Assembly (NCBI GenBank): GCA_964344185.1
Contig: CAYFMN010000009.1
Span: forward strand, 54,037 to 118,036
Reading direction: 5' to 3'
DNA length: 64,000 bases
DNA from: JAJDAT01 sp964344185
GTDB taxonomy: Bacteria; Nitrospinota; Nitrospinia; Nitrospinales; JAJDAT01
Both the position numbers and the translations under genes were made by a program. This document shows positions 55,028 through 63,282 of this stretch, in pieces (positions within the stretch are counted from its first letter, which is position 1; each line of letters opens with the position of its first letter). The notes under the pieces were generated by a model. The model saw only the letters and a program-made list of their open reading frames with translations. It was not told where the DNA came from and made no database searches.

Positions 55028-55061
55028 TTCATTCAAAAAACCAAAAAAATATTACGTATTT

Positions 55062-55080
55062 TTCGATTTCACTCGTCTTA
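55062..55080 (+). promoter_or_regulatory. Conserved 19-bp block, copy 2
   Basis: TTCGATTTCACTCGTCTTA, 35 bases after the fecR 2 stop, just before the decayed receptor start. It shares 15 or more positions with the copies at 53911 and 55537. Confidence 0.45.
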
Positions 55081-55102
55081 TATAGAGAGTGCGAAAAATG
55101 CT

Positions 55103-55312
55103 TTGGTAGAGTATTGCGAGATCGGTCGAAATCGGAGTCCCAATCTCCTCCTGAAGAGAACGGTTTTTGCGGTACTCTACTTGTGCATTTTGCAGCCTTT
55201 CTTAACCTTCCTGTTAAATAAAACAAAATCCCTTCCCTATTTAGAACGTATTCCTTTGCGAATTGTACGAAATCAACCTATCGCCTGCGGGAGATTTTTC
55301 GTATTGATTTAA
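55103..55312 (+). pseudogene. Relic of a receptor N-terminus
   Basis: The stretch from 55106 closely matches 55673-55720 within receptor 3: IGRNRSPNLL here against IGQNRGPNLL there, followed in both by a hydrophobic run. The frame then leaves any receptor-like sequence and stops at 55312. With the 19-bp block before it, this looks like the remains of an earlier receptor gene or a tandem duplication of its 5' end. Confidence 0.6.
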
Positions 55313-55536
55313 CTTTTTTTCCTTATTGATATCAGGGGTTAAGTCCTCTTCAACGTCTAATTAAGTAACAAGTTAGGGGGATAAATATTTAACATATTTT
55401 CTTAAATGCTTAATTTCTGAACAGATTAAAAACTTTATTTTCTACCTAACTATTTATTTTTAATACTATTAATAGATTTTTACTTATCTTCTTAATCGCT
55501 ATTTCCAATTTCAACTAAGCCAAAAACACCTATTTT

Positions 55537-55555
55537 TTCGACCCCACTCGTCTAA
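55537..55555 (+). promoter_or_regulatory. Conserved 19-bp block, copy 3, upstream of receptor 3
   Basis: TTCGACCCCACTCGTCTAA, 81 bases before the receptor 3 start and upstream of the Fur-like site. This is where a sigma-dependent promoter should be if sigma 2 drives receptor 3. Confidence 0.5.
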
Positions 55556-55573
55556 TAGTAGATGGGGGAAAAT

Positions 55574-55592
55574 GCAACTGCGAATCATTTTC
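55574..55592 (+). promoter_or_regulatory. Fur-box-like site before receptor 3
   Basis: GCAACTGCGAATCATTTTC matches the consensus at 13 of 19 positions, with the AATCATTTTC half shared with the sites at 53251 and 59659. It lies 19 bases after the 19-bp block. Confidence 0.5.
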
Positions 55593-55636
55593 ATTAGCGT
55601 TTTTGATCTAAAAATAGAAATTGGAGATAGCAAAAG

Positions 55637-58012
55637 ATGTCATCAGAAAGAAGTAAATATAAGGCGCGTTCGGTAGAAAATTGTAGAATCGGTCAAAATC
55701 GGGGTCCTAATCTCCTCCAGATGGGTACGATTCTTATATTACTCTGCTTGAGCGCGCTGTTTTTATTTCCTGTATCAGTTTTTTCAGAAGAATCGGGTAA
55801 ACAAAGCCAAACAAAAAACTTTTCGATCAAAGCTCAATCCCTGAAATCGGCCTTAGATCAATTCGCAGAACAAGCGAACGTCTCGTTTGCTTATAAAACT
55901 GGAGACATTTCCAATTTACAGTCGTCAGAGGTTTCGGGAATTTTGACGCCTGAAGAAGGGTTAAATCAATTATTAAACGGCACTGGAGTTACCTTCCAAT
56001 TCACAGGCTCAAGCACAGTAACTTTGAGTCGAAAAGATAACCTGGCATTACAACTTAAACCCATTCTGGTAGAAGGTGAACGCCGCCGGGCGAATATAAA
56101 AGACACAGCTTCCAGCGTTGTCGTAATAGACGACGAAGACATGCAAAACCTTCCCGGTCCAGCAGAATTGAGAAACATATTGCGTCAGGTTCCCAATGTC
56201 CTGGACACGGGTATCGCCTCGGCGCTCACTTTTCGCGGTCAGGACTCCAACGGCGTTCTGTTTGGCGCCGACAGTTTTATTGGAGCCAACCGTCCGCGAA
56301 TCACCGTTTCCATGGATGGGCGGCCTTTGTCCACTTTCGAGTATGTTTTTACCCGAACTCCAGCCTGGGATCTTGAACAGGTCGAGGTTTTCCGCTCTCC
56401 TCAAACCGCCACCCAGGGCCGGAACTCCATTGCTGGCGCCGTATTTTTCCGGACCCAGGACCCTGTTTATAGACCTGAAAGCCGTTTTCGCCTGACGGCG
56501 GGTAATTTTGCCACAAGACAATTCTCCGGTATGGCCAATACTCCTTTGATCGAAGATGAACTGGCAGTCCGGTTTGCATTCGACAAAAGGGATCACGAAT
56601 CCTTTGTAAATTTTTCTGGCGTTCCGGCGGGATCTGTCGCTGATGAAATCAGGGACGACGACTTCCTGAATTTTCGCGGCAAAATCCTTTATGAGCCAAA
56701 ATCTATTCCGGGCTTGTCTGCCAAGCTGACCATCTCTAATAATGAGGCCAACCGACCGCAAGTCGAAACGGTTGTGGAACCTTTTGACTCCTTAGAGCAA
56801 CCGCTTGCCTCCGCTCCTATTTTCACCGATGACACCCGGACCTACATTTTAAATGTAAACTACCAGATTAACGACAACTGGGAAACCCGCAATATGGTTA
56901 CCTATGCCGACAGCGAGGTGACCCGGGAACCGGCAAACCCCGGAGCCGGCTTCGGTATTATCCGGCTGGACCAAACACAGGTTGAATCCATCCTGGATTA
57001 TCAAAACGATTCTATGGGGCTAAAGGCTCTTTTCGGAGTCAACGCTCTGTTTACGCAAAATCTCGATGATTTTGATTTGTCAAATTTTGGAAGCCCTCTG
57101 GCCACATTTGACGGGCAACAAAGAAGCGTTGGCGGCTTCGCCCAGGTCACATGGTCCGTGCTTAAACCGCTGGACCTGATTGCAGGCTTGCGCTACCAGA
57201 ACGATCATCAGAAGAGACGCGGAGGAGCGGGTCTCACAATTATTCCGGGCGAATTTAACGAAACCTTCGATGAAATTCTGCCAAGTTTTGGAGTGGCTTA
57301 CCGCCCCATGGACAATGTCACCGTTGGGGTGGACGTTAAAAAGGCTTACAACCCAGGCGGTTTCACTACGGTCTTTGTTACCGGAGACTTTGTTCGTTTC
57401 AAAAAAGAAACGGCCTGGAACTATGAAGCGTATTGGCGGACCAACTGGCTCGACAACCGGCTTCAGTTCAATGGCAATTTTTTCTACACGGATTTCAAGG
57501 ACCAGCAGAGAGGCGCAATCATTTCGGTGGCGCCCATCCAGACCCTCATAAGTAATGCGGAGGATGCCCGTTCTTTGGGGGCAGAATTTGATTTTCGTTT
57601 TCTGGCGACAAAGCAATTAGAACTCAACGGTAGTCTCGGTTTGCTGGATACGGAAATCAAAGAATTTGCTGACTCCACGGCCGGAGATCTCACAGGGAAT
57701 GAATTCCAAAGAGCGCCTTCCATTACCGCCAATATAGGCTTCAAATATCAACCCATTGAAGGGTTGTATTTAATCGGGCAGGGACAATATGTGGATGATT
57801 ATTTTAATGGCGACCAAAACACCCAGGAAATAAACGGTTTTTTCATCGCCAATGCCCAGCTTTCTTATCAGTTCCACAAAAACGTTCGGGCGTTCGGGGC
57901 GGTGACCAATATAGGCGACAGATTATATGAGCTCCAAAATTTTAGCTCGCTCGGCTCCTCCGTTGGAGACCCGCGGGAATTCTATGGCGGACTTGAAGTC
58001 TCCTTTTGGTAA
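55637..58012 (+). CDS. TonB-dependent receptor 3, STN-bearing and mosaic
   Basis: 791 residues with a GGAGAT ribosome site. An unusually long polar N-terminus (about 28 residues) precedes the signal core (MGTILILLCLSALFLF). The STN domain follows (about 55-120; FSIKAQSLKSALDQFAEQAN), then a plug from about 150 (TASSVVVIDDEDMQNLPGPA, with VEVFRSPQTATQGRNSIAGA) and a barrel ending YGGLEVSFW. Base composition jumps near the STN-plug border: 23 of 60 G+C at 55861-55920 against 37 of 60 at 56401-56460. The plug resembles polyphenol or FecA-like receptors only loosely. It is probably a chimera of a local signalling domain and an imported barrel. Confidence 0.92.
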   Translation: MSSERSKYKARSVENCRIGQNRGPNLLQMGTILILLCLSALFLFPVSVFSEESGKQSQTKNFSIKAQSLKSALDQFAEQANVSFAYKTGDISNLQSSEVSGILTPEEGLNQLLNGTGVTFQFTGSSTVTLSRKDNLALQLKPILVEGERRRANIKDTASSVVVIDDEDMQNLPGPAELRNILRQVPNVLDTGIASALTFRGQDSNGVLFGADSFIGANRPRITVSMDGRPLSTFEYVFTRTPAWDLEQVEVFRSPQTATQGRNSIAGAVFFRTQDPVYRPESRFRLTAGNFATRQFSGMANTPLIEDELAVRFAFDKRDHESFVNFSGVPAGSVADEIRDDDFLNFRGKILYEPKSIPGLSAKLTISNNEANRPQVETVVEPFDSLEQPLASAPIFTDDTRTYILNVNYQINDNWETRNMVTYADSEVTREPANPGAGFGIIRLDQTQVESILDYQNDSMGLKALFGVNALFTQNLDDFDLSNFGSPLATFDGQQRSVGGFAQVTWSVLKPLDLIAGLRYQNDHQKRRGGAGLTIIPGEFNETFDEILPSFGVAYRPMDNVTVGVDVKKAYNPGGFTTVFVTGDFVRFKKETAWNYEAYWRTNWLDNRLQFNGNFFYTDFKDQQRGAIISVAPIQTLISNAEDARSLGAEFDFRFLATKQLELNGSLGLLDTEIKEFADSTAGDLTGNEFQRAPSITANIGFKYQPIEGLYLIGQGQYVDDYFNGDQNTQEINGFFIANAQLSYQFHKNVRAFGAVTNIGDRLYELQNFSSLGSSVGDPREFYGGLEVSFW

Positions 58013-58111
58013 AAATGGATTCTCATAAACCGGTATAGACAGCGCCGATTCCGACAAAACTATAATCGGGGTTAGCGCCAGTTTCCACAGGAGTTTTTTA
58101 AATCATAAACA

Positions 58112-59275
58112 ATGCTTAACGAACAAGCTCTTAAAAAATGGTATTGGTGGCACAAATGGACGAGTTTAATTTGTACTTTGTTTTTGCTCAATCTCTGCCT
58201 CACGGGGTTGCCTTTAATCTTCCATCATGAAATAGAAGAATTGATGGGTGTGACCAAGGCCTCTTCCAACCTATCAGATAACCCTCCTCAAATAAGCTTT
58301 AACCAGATCGCGGATGTCGCTCAAAAATCCCATCCCGGAAAATTCATCCAGTTTCTTTTCCAGGAACCTGGGAAAGAGAACGCCATTATTGTAGGTATGA
58401 ACGATTCGCCGGGATCTCCGTTTGAAAATGGGCATCGATTGATTTTAGATACCCGTACCGGCGAGGTTTTGAGTCAACAGGGAGCCAGAGAGGGTTTTTT
58501 AGCTTTTATGCTTTCCCTGCATGTAGATTTGTTTTTGGGAGTTCCGGGAAAAGTTTTTCTAGGCGTAATGGCGCTGCTTTTTTTAATTTCAATGGTGTCG
58601 GGAGTGATCTTGTACGCGCCATTTATGCGGGACCGGTCCTTTGCCGTGGTCCGGCGCAAAGGTCAACCTCTCGCTAAATGGCTGGATCTGCATAACGGTA
58701 TCGGCATAACCCTGACCGTTTGGGCTTTAGTGGTCGGCGCTACTGGCATGATCAACACCTGGGCTGATTTCGCTCTCAAGATCTGGCAGTTTACGGAAAT
58801 GAAAGCCATGATCAAAGAGAATCCTCCCAAGTCGCAGGAAAAACCCGACCCTCGCCGGTTGGCGTCGGTTCAATTGGCGGTGGATAAAGCCATCTCATCT
58901 TCCCCGGAAATGAAATTCGGTTTTATCGCATTTCCTGGAAACAGTTTTTCCAGTCCCTACCATTATGCGGTCTTTCTGCGCGGCACGACCACTTTGACGG
59001 AAAGGATTCTCAAGCCCGTATTAATCGACGCGGTCTCAGGAGAGTTCACGGCCTCGCGGGACATGCCCTGGTATATTAAAACCATTTTTATTTCGCAGCC
59101 TTTACACTTTGGCGATTATGGCGGACTTCCTTTAAAAATACTTTGGGCGATTCTGGATCTTGCAACGATTTCTATACTTGTAAGCGGCCTTTATTTGTGG
59201 AACCAGAAACGCAAACAACCCTTGGAGCTTGAAAACCGAACAAAAACAAATTTTATTGAGGCAGAGCATGGATGA
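58112..59275 (+). CDS. PepSY-type inner-membrane protein 3
   Basis: 387 residues, four membrane helices (about 15-37, 140-165, 190-212 and 340-362). Marks are KWYWWHKWTSLICTLFLLN, LSLHVDLFLGVPGKVFLG, WLDLHNGIGITLTVWALVVGATG (in part) and QPLHFGDYGGLPLK. The conserved His residues suit haem or metal binding. It is a different subfamily from PepSY 1 and 2. It lies 99 bp after receptor 3 and shares its higher G+C. It is the likely reductive iron-release partner. Its stop overlaps the next small gene. Confidence 0.88.
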   Translation: MLNEQALKKWYWWHKWTSLICTLFLLNLCLTGLPLIFHHEIEELMGVTKASSNLSDNPPQISFNQIADVAQKSHPGKFIQFLFQEPGKENAIIVGMNDSPGSPFENGHRLILDTRTGEVLSQQGAREGFLAFMLSLHVDLFLGVPGKVFLGVMALLFLISMVSGVILYAPFMRDRSFAVVRRKGQPLAKWLDLHNGIGITLTVWALVVGATGMINTWADFALKIWQFTEMKAMIKENPPKSQEKPDPRRLASVQLAVDKAISSSPEMKFGFIAFPGNSFSSPYHYAVFLRGTTTLTERILKPVLIDAVSGEFTASRDMPWYIKTIFISQPLHFGDYGGLPLKILWAILDLATISILVSGLYLWNQKRKQPLELENRTKTNFIEAEHG

Positions 59276-59462
59276 TTCGGTTAGATCGGAATCAAATAAG
59301 TTTCGCTGTCAATGGCTCGCGCCAATCGCTCTATCTGGTTTTACCATCGTCGGTTTGATTTCCGCATTGATCGCAGACGGAATTTGGGATGCCTTTTCAT
59401 GGGTTGCCTTAAGCTTGCCGGCATTAACGGCTTTATATATTGCAATCATAGCTTCGGACTAA
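59268..59462 (+). CDS. Small membrane protein paired with PepSY 3
   Basis: 64 residues from the ATG at 59268 (GAGG site upstream), overlapping the PepSY 3 stop by 8 bases. Two membrane helices (about 15-33 and 40-60), with GLISALIADGIWDAFSWVALSLP between and around them. Small proteins of this form recur next to PepSY genes in other bacteria as far as I recall, without known function. Coupling suggests a subunit of the same complex. Confidence 0.7.
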   Translation: MDDSVRSESNKFRCQWLAPIALSGFTIVGLISALIADGIWDAFSWVALSLPALTALYIAIIASD

Positions 59463-59658
59463 ATAATGACCAGCGCTAAATCAAACCCAGAGGGTCCTAC
59501 GGACTTCTAAAAAAAGATATGCTTTTTTATGAGTATTATAATTTGTTTTGAAACTCATGCCATAAATCTATGAAGGGTCGCCCTCCTACCAAACTTATAC
59601 CAATTTAGTTTTCAATGCCAAAAAAAATACTTAATTAGTAAAGACTTATGCAGTTTTT

Positions 59659-59677
59659 AAATTTGACAATCATTTTC
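59659..59677 (+). promoter_or_regulatory. Fur-box-like site before receptor 4
   Basis: AAATTTGACAATCATTTTC matches the Fur consensus at 13 of 19 positions. Further ATTTTCA units follow to 59696, giving an extended array 75 bases before the receptor start. Confidence 0.55.
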
Positions 59678-59751
59678 ATTTTCACTATTATTTTCACAAA
59701 CATGTAACGTCAATTTTTAAATATTTTCAAAAACTTTTCAGGGATTGGGCT

Positions 59752-61920
59752 ATGGATTTTTCAAAAAAAATAACTTTCTTTTTTATTTTCTTTCAAATAT
59801 TGAGTTTTGGGAATGTATTTGCTGATGAAAAACCAGCCCAAAAAGTAAAATCAAGCGGCAAGGATGTTGTTGTTATTGACGAAGTAATCGTTTCGGGTTC
59901 CCGATTGCAAAAACCTCCTTCCGCCATGCCGAATACGGTAACGATTATTGAAAGCGAGCAACTCAAAAAATCTACCGTAGTGAATTATTCGCTTTCAGCG
60001 GTGCTTGAAAAAAATGTGCCCGGTTTTGGCCCAAGTTTGAACCGACTAACGGGGCGCGCCGAAAGTTTAAGAGGAAGAAACCCCTTGTACCTCATCGACG
60101 GTGTTCCCCAATTTAACGCGCTTCGCGACGGTTCGCGCGACGGTCATACTATCGATATGGATATGGTTGAACGCATTGAAGTTATTCACGGTTCAAACGC
60201 TATACAGGGCGTGGGAGCAACAGGCGGAGTCATTAACATCGTCACAAAAAGAGCCAACAAAGACGGCAAATTTCATAGTGATGTGAGATTGGGTTTTACC
60301 ACTCACGATAGTTTTAACAGCGATTCATTCTCTTATAAGGGAACTTATAACGGGAGCATCGATTTAGGAAAATTGGATATTGCCGCAGGAATCACTGAGT
60401 ATAAACGTGGGTTATTTTTTGATGGAGACGGAGACGAGGTTGGATTGTACTTAACTCAGGGCGATATTGTTGATTCTTTATCGCAAGATCTATTTTTTAA
60501 AGCGGGCTTCGAACCGGTAGATGGGCATCGCATACAATTTACAGCAAACGACTTTAATTTGGAAAGAGACGGCGATTTTAAAGCGGTTGTTGGTTCAAGA
60601 GCGGCTGGTATTGTGACCTCCGCAACCAAAGGAGACCCGAGCGCCGATGTCGGAGATCCGGCAGAAAATGACGTCACTACATTATCTTTAGATTATACGG
60701 CCGAAAATGTTTTTGACTGGCGTTTGGTTAGCCAATTATACTATCAGGATTTCGCCGCCCTTTTTGAAGGTGGAACATTCGGAAATTTTTATAGATTGAC
60801 GACTGATGGGGGCCCTTTTTTAGATCAATCACAAATTGTATCCAGAAAAGTTGGCGTGAAAATAACCGCTGCAAACAAAGATTTATTTATTCAAAATTTG
60901 GATTTGACGCTGGGTTTCGACGTTCAAATAGACCGATCAAAACAAATACTAGCTCGAACAGGTAGAGAATGGGTGCCTGAAACTGAACAACTTGGTTTAG
61001 CCCCCTTTTTTCAGGTAGATTATGAACTGTTTAATAATTTTAAATTGACCTCTGGATTGCGAGTTGAAAATGTCACTTTAACCGTAGACGATTATACAAC
61101 AATCCCCGCCGCTAACAGCACTCCTGTAGGCGGAGGAGATCCCTCGTTTACGGAACTATTACCCAACGTCGGAGCCGTTTACGACGTTACAAGTGATATT
61201 TCCTTATATTCCAGTTTTTCCAAAGGTTTTACCCTGCCTGATGTGGGTCGGGTATTGCGCGCCGTCAACACTCCTGGGCAAAGCGTTAACTCGTTGGTTA
61301 ATCTGGATCCCGTGGTAACGGATAATCTTGAGTTCGGCATAAAATATAATGATACCAGGTTAAACGCGGAAATCGCATTTTATACTTCCACTTCTTCTTT
61401 AGGTTCCAGATTAGATTTAAATTCTCAGGGAATATTTGATGTCGCCCGCGAGAGAACTGAAATTATGGGTCTTGATTTTTCCGCTGGTTACCGAATCAAC
61501 GATCATTATAAGATTGGTGGCAGTTATGCATACATTGAAGCCGAATTTGACGCCAATGGAGACAATGAGGTTGATACCGATCTGGATGGCCTGAATGTAG
61601 CGCCAAACAGGCTCAACTTGTACGTTGAAGGAGACCCAATGAATGATTTGAACTTCAGGCTTTCCGGTTATCATCTTTTTACCCGAGACTTTGAAGGTCC
61701 CGGAAGTAATGGGAATGCAAATTTCGAAGACTCAATTACATTATTCGACCTGGCCGCATCCTATAGAAGGGATTTCGGAACATTTAGCCTGGGTATAGAA
61801 AACTTGCTCGACAACCAATATGTCACCTACTTCTCTCAAGTAGAAACAGCGCAAAGAGACGACGCGTTTTTTGCCGGCAATGGTCGCACAATAACGCTTT
61901 CATTCAACAAATCGTTTTAA
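59752..61920 (+). CDS. TonB-dependent receptor 4, without STN domain
   Basis: 722 residues. A signal peptide (to about 25, NVFADE) is followed by the TonB box region (VVVIDEVIVSGSRLQKPPSA), a plug with LYLIDGVPQFNALRDGSRDG and VERIEVIHGSNAIQGVGATG, and a barrel ending RTITLSFNKSF. The plug resembles IutA-like hydroxamate/carboxylate siderophore receptors, but this is by eye. No sigma or fecR gene precedes it, so Fur alone probably controls it. G+C is lower than in receptors 1 and 2, like the core genome. Confidence 0.92.
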   Translation: MDFSKKITFFFIFFQILSFGNVFADEKPAQKVKSSGKDVVVIDEVIVSGSRLQKPPSAMPNTVTIIESEQLKKSTVVNYSLSAVLEKNVPGFGPSLNRLTGRAESLRGRNPLYLIDGVPQFNALRDGSRDGHTIDMDMVERIEVIHGSNAIQGVGATGGVINIVTKRANKDGKFHSDVRLGFTTHDSFNSDSFSYKGTYNGSIDLGKLDIAAGITEYKRGLFFDGDGDEVGLYLTQGDIVDSLSQDLFFKAGFEPVDGHRIQFTANDFNLERDGDFKAVVGSRAAGIVTSATKGDPSADVGDPAENDVTTLSLDYTAENVFDWRLVSQLYYQDFAALFEGGTFGNFYRLTTDGGPFLDQSQIVSRKVGVKITAANKDLFIQNLDLTLGFDVQIDRSKQILARTGREWVPETEQLGLAPFFQVDYELFNNFKLTSGLRVENVTLTVDDYTTIPAANSTPVGGGDPSFTELLPNVGAVYDVTSDISLYSSFSKGFTLPDVGRVLRAVNTPGQSVNSLVNLDPVVTDNLEFGIKYNDTRLNAEIAFYTSTSSLGSRLDLNSQGIFDVARERTEIMGLDFSAGYRINDHYKIGGSYAYIEAEFDANGDNEVDTDLDGLNVAPNRLNLYVEGDPMNDLNFRLSGYHLFTRDFEGPGSNGNANFEDSITLFDLAASYRRDFGTFSLGIENLLDNQYVTYFSQVETAQRDDAFFAGNGRTITLSFNKSF

Positions 61921-61940
61921 TCGACCTATCTTAAACTGTT

Positions 61941-62996
61941 ATGAGTTTTCGCCAATATTTGGTCTCTTTTCACCGGATATTGGGCATTTCAATTGGCGCC
62001 TTTGCGGTTGTTTTATCCATTAGCGGATTTCTGCTTTTATTCGCCAACGATTACGACCGATGGCGCCATCCCCAACTGAAGCTTCCCCTGGGAGATTTTA
62101 AAGGGTATGCAGCGGTTATAAAAAAAATTGAAAGTTCTTCCACAACGAAAATCAAATTAATCCGGTTTCCCCAACCCGGTTTTAACGCTTTTACCATTTT
62201 TTATGAAGACGATTCGAAAGGTTTTTACAATCCAAACTCCGGAAATTTGATCAGTTTAGATAGATGGTATGAATCCTTGAGATCATTTATCTTCAGGCTG
62301 CATACTCAGTTATTATTGTGGGAAGAGGTTGAATACGTTAATGGAACAGCGGGCATATTCATTATTTTCGTTTTGATTTCGGGGCTGGTTTTATGGCAGA
62401 CGCGACATAAACAATTTCCACTGCTCGCCGCGATTCGAAAACCCAAAAAACTGGGCGACTGGATTCGCTTGCATTCAGCCTGGGGCGTTATTTTTTCATT
62501 AATTATGTTTGTGGCCATTTCTACTGGAGTCATGATGGTTTTTTATAGCTCGGTCGCTAAATTAATTATCTGGGCTACTGATACAAGTCCACTACGCCCT
62601 GGAGTTGCTGTAAAACATCAGGATAAACCTGAAGTCTCCATGGAAATGGTTTTAAAAACGGTTGAAAAAACTTTATCTGAGGGGACATTGATCTATTTTA
62701 TGCCTGGCAAAGAAAATAACGCAGTCCTTGGGTTTCGCAAGCGTATGCCTGGTGAATGGCATCCAAACGGTCGTTCATTTATCCTGATCAATCCTTACGA
62801 TGGTTCTATCCTTCAAATAATTGACGCTCGGAAACAACCTTTCGGGTTCCAGCTTTTAGAAAAAGTTTATCCAGTGCATGGCGCATTTGTGGGCGGGGTT
62901 TATTACAAAATAATTTCTGGAGTGGGAGCGCTTGTTTTAGCGGGATTATCGATTTCAGGATTTTTAATTTGGAGGCAAAAAACCCGCAAAACATAA
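61941..62996 (+). CDS. PepSY-type inner-membrane protein 4
   Basis: 351 residues, with four membrane helices (about 13-34, 128-147, 180-205 and 322-343). Marks are YLVSFHRILGISIGAFAVVLSIS (in part), FIFRLHTQLLLWEEVEYVNG, WIRLHSAWGVIFSLIMFVAIS (in part) and YPVHGAFVGGVYYK. The His pattern agrees with the other PepSY proteins. It begins 20 bp after receptor 4 and is co-transcribed with it. It is shorter in the periplasmic loops than PepSY 1. Confidence 0.88.
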   Translation: MSFRQYLVSFHRILGISIGAFAVVLSISGFLLLFANDYDRWRHPQLKLPLGDFKGYAAVIKKIESSSTTKIKLIRFPQPGFNAFTIFYEDDSKGFYNPNSGNLISLDRWYESLRSFIFRLHTQLLLWEEVEYVNGTAGIFIIFVLISGLVLWQTRHKQFPLLAAIRKPKKLGDWIRLHSAWGVIFSLIMFVAISTGVMMVFYSSVAKLIIWATDTSPLRPGVAVKHQDKPEVSMEMVLKTVEKTLSEGTLIYFMPGKENNAVLGFRKRMPGEWHPNGRSFILINPYDGSILQIIDARKQPFGFQLLEKVYPVHGAFVGGVYYKIISGVGALVLAGLSISGFLIWRQKTRKT

Positions 62997-63006
62997 AATT
63001 AATTCT

Positions 63007-63083
63007 GGGGAGCTTCGGCGAAAAACCAAATGGTCCTCTGGTGAAGCTAAACATGCTACCTCCACCGGATAGCCGGGTTCCCC
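63007..63083 (+). repeat. PepSY-associated hairpin element, copy 3 (diverged)
   Basis: About 77 bp starting 10 bases past the PepSY 4 stop. It shares CTACCTCC..CGGATAGCCGGGTTCCC (in parts) with copy 1. The inner stem differs in sequence but still pairs (GGTG/CACC), and the T-rich tail is kept. Confidence 0.55.
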
Positions 63084-63171
63084 TTTTCAAATTTTTTTAC
63101 TGCTGCGAGGAACCGTCCCAAATTAAGAGAAAACTTAAAACAAAGGCTTTTTCCATACCGAAGAATAAATA

Positions 63172-63275
63172 TAGAGAATCTCTGAAAATTAGCATTTTAA
63201 CCGGTTTGCTATCGCCTAACCTTGAGTTTAAGGGCCAGACTCCAGTTAAATCTGAATTTTTTGAGGCTCCCTTTG
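63172..63275. repeat. Palindromic dispersed repeat, copy C
   Basis: About 104 bp with the core CCGGTTTGCTATCGCCTAAC and inverted ends, lying about 90 bp after the hairpin element. The same order, hairpin then palindrome, is seen at 49145-49472. Confidence 0.65.
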
Positions 63276-63282
63276 TTTTTCT

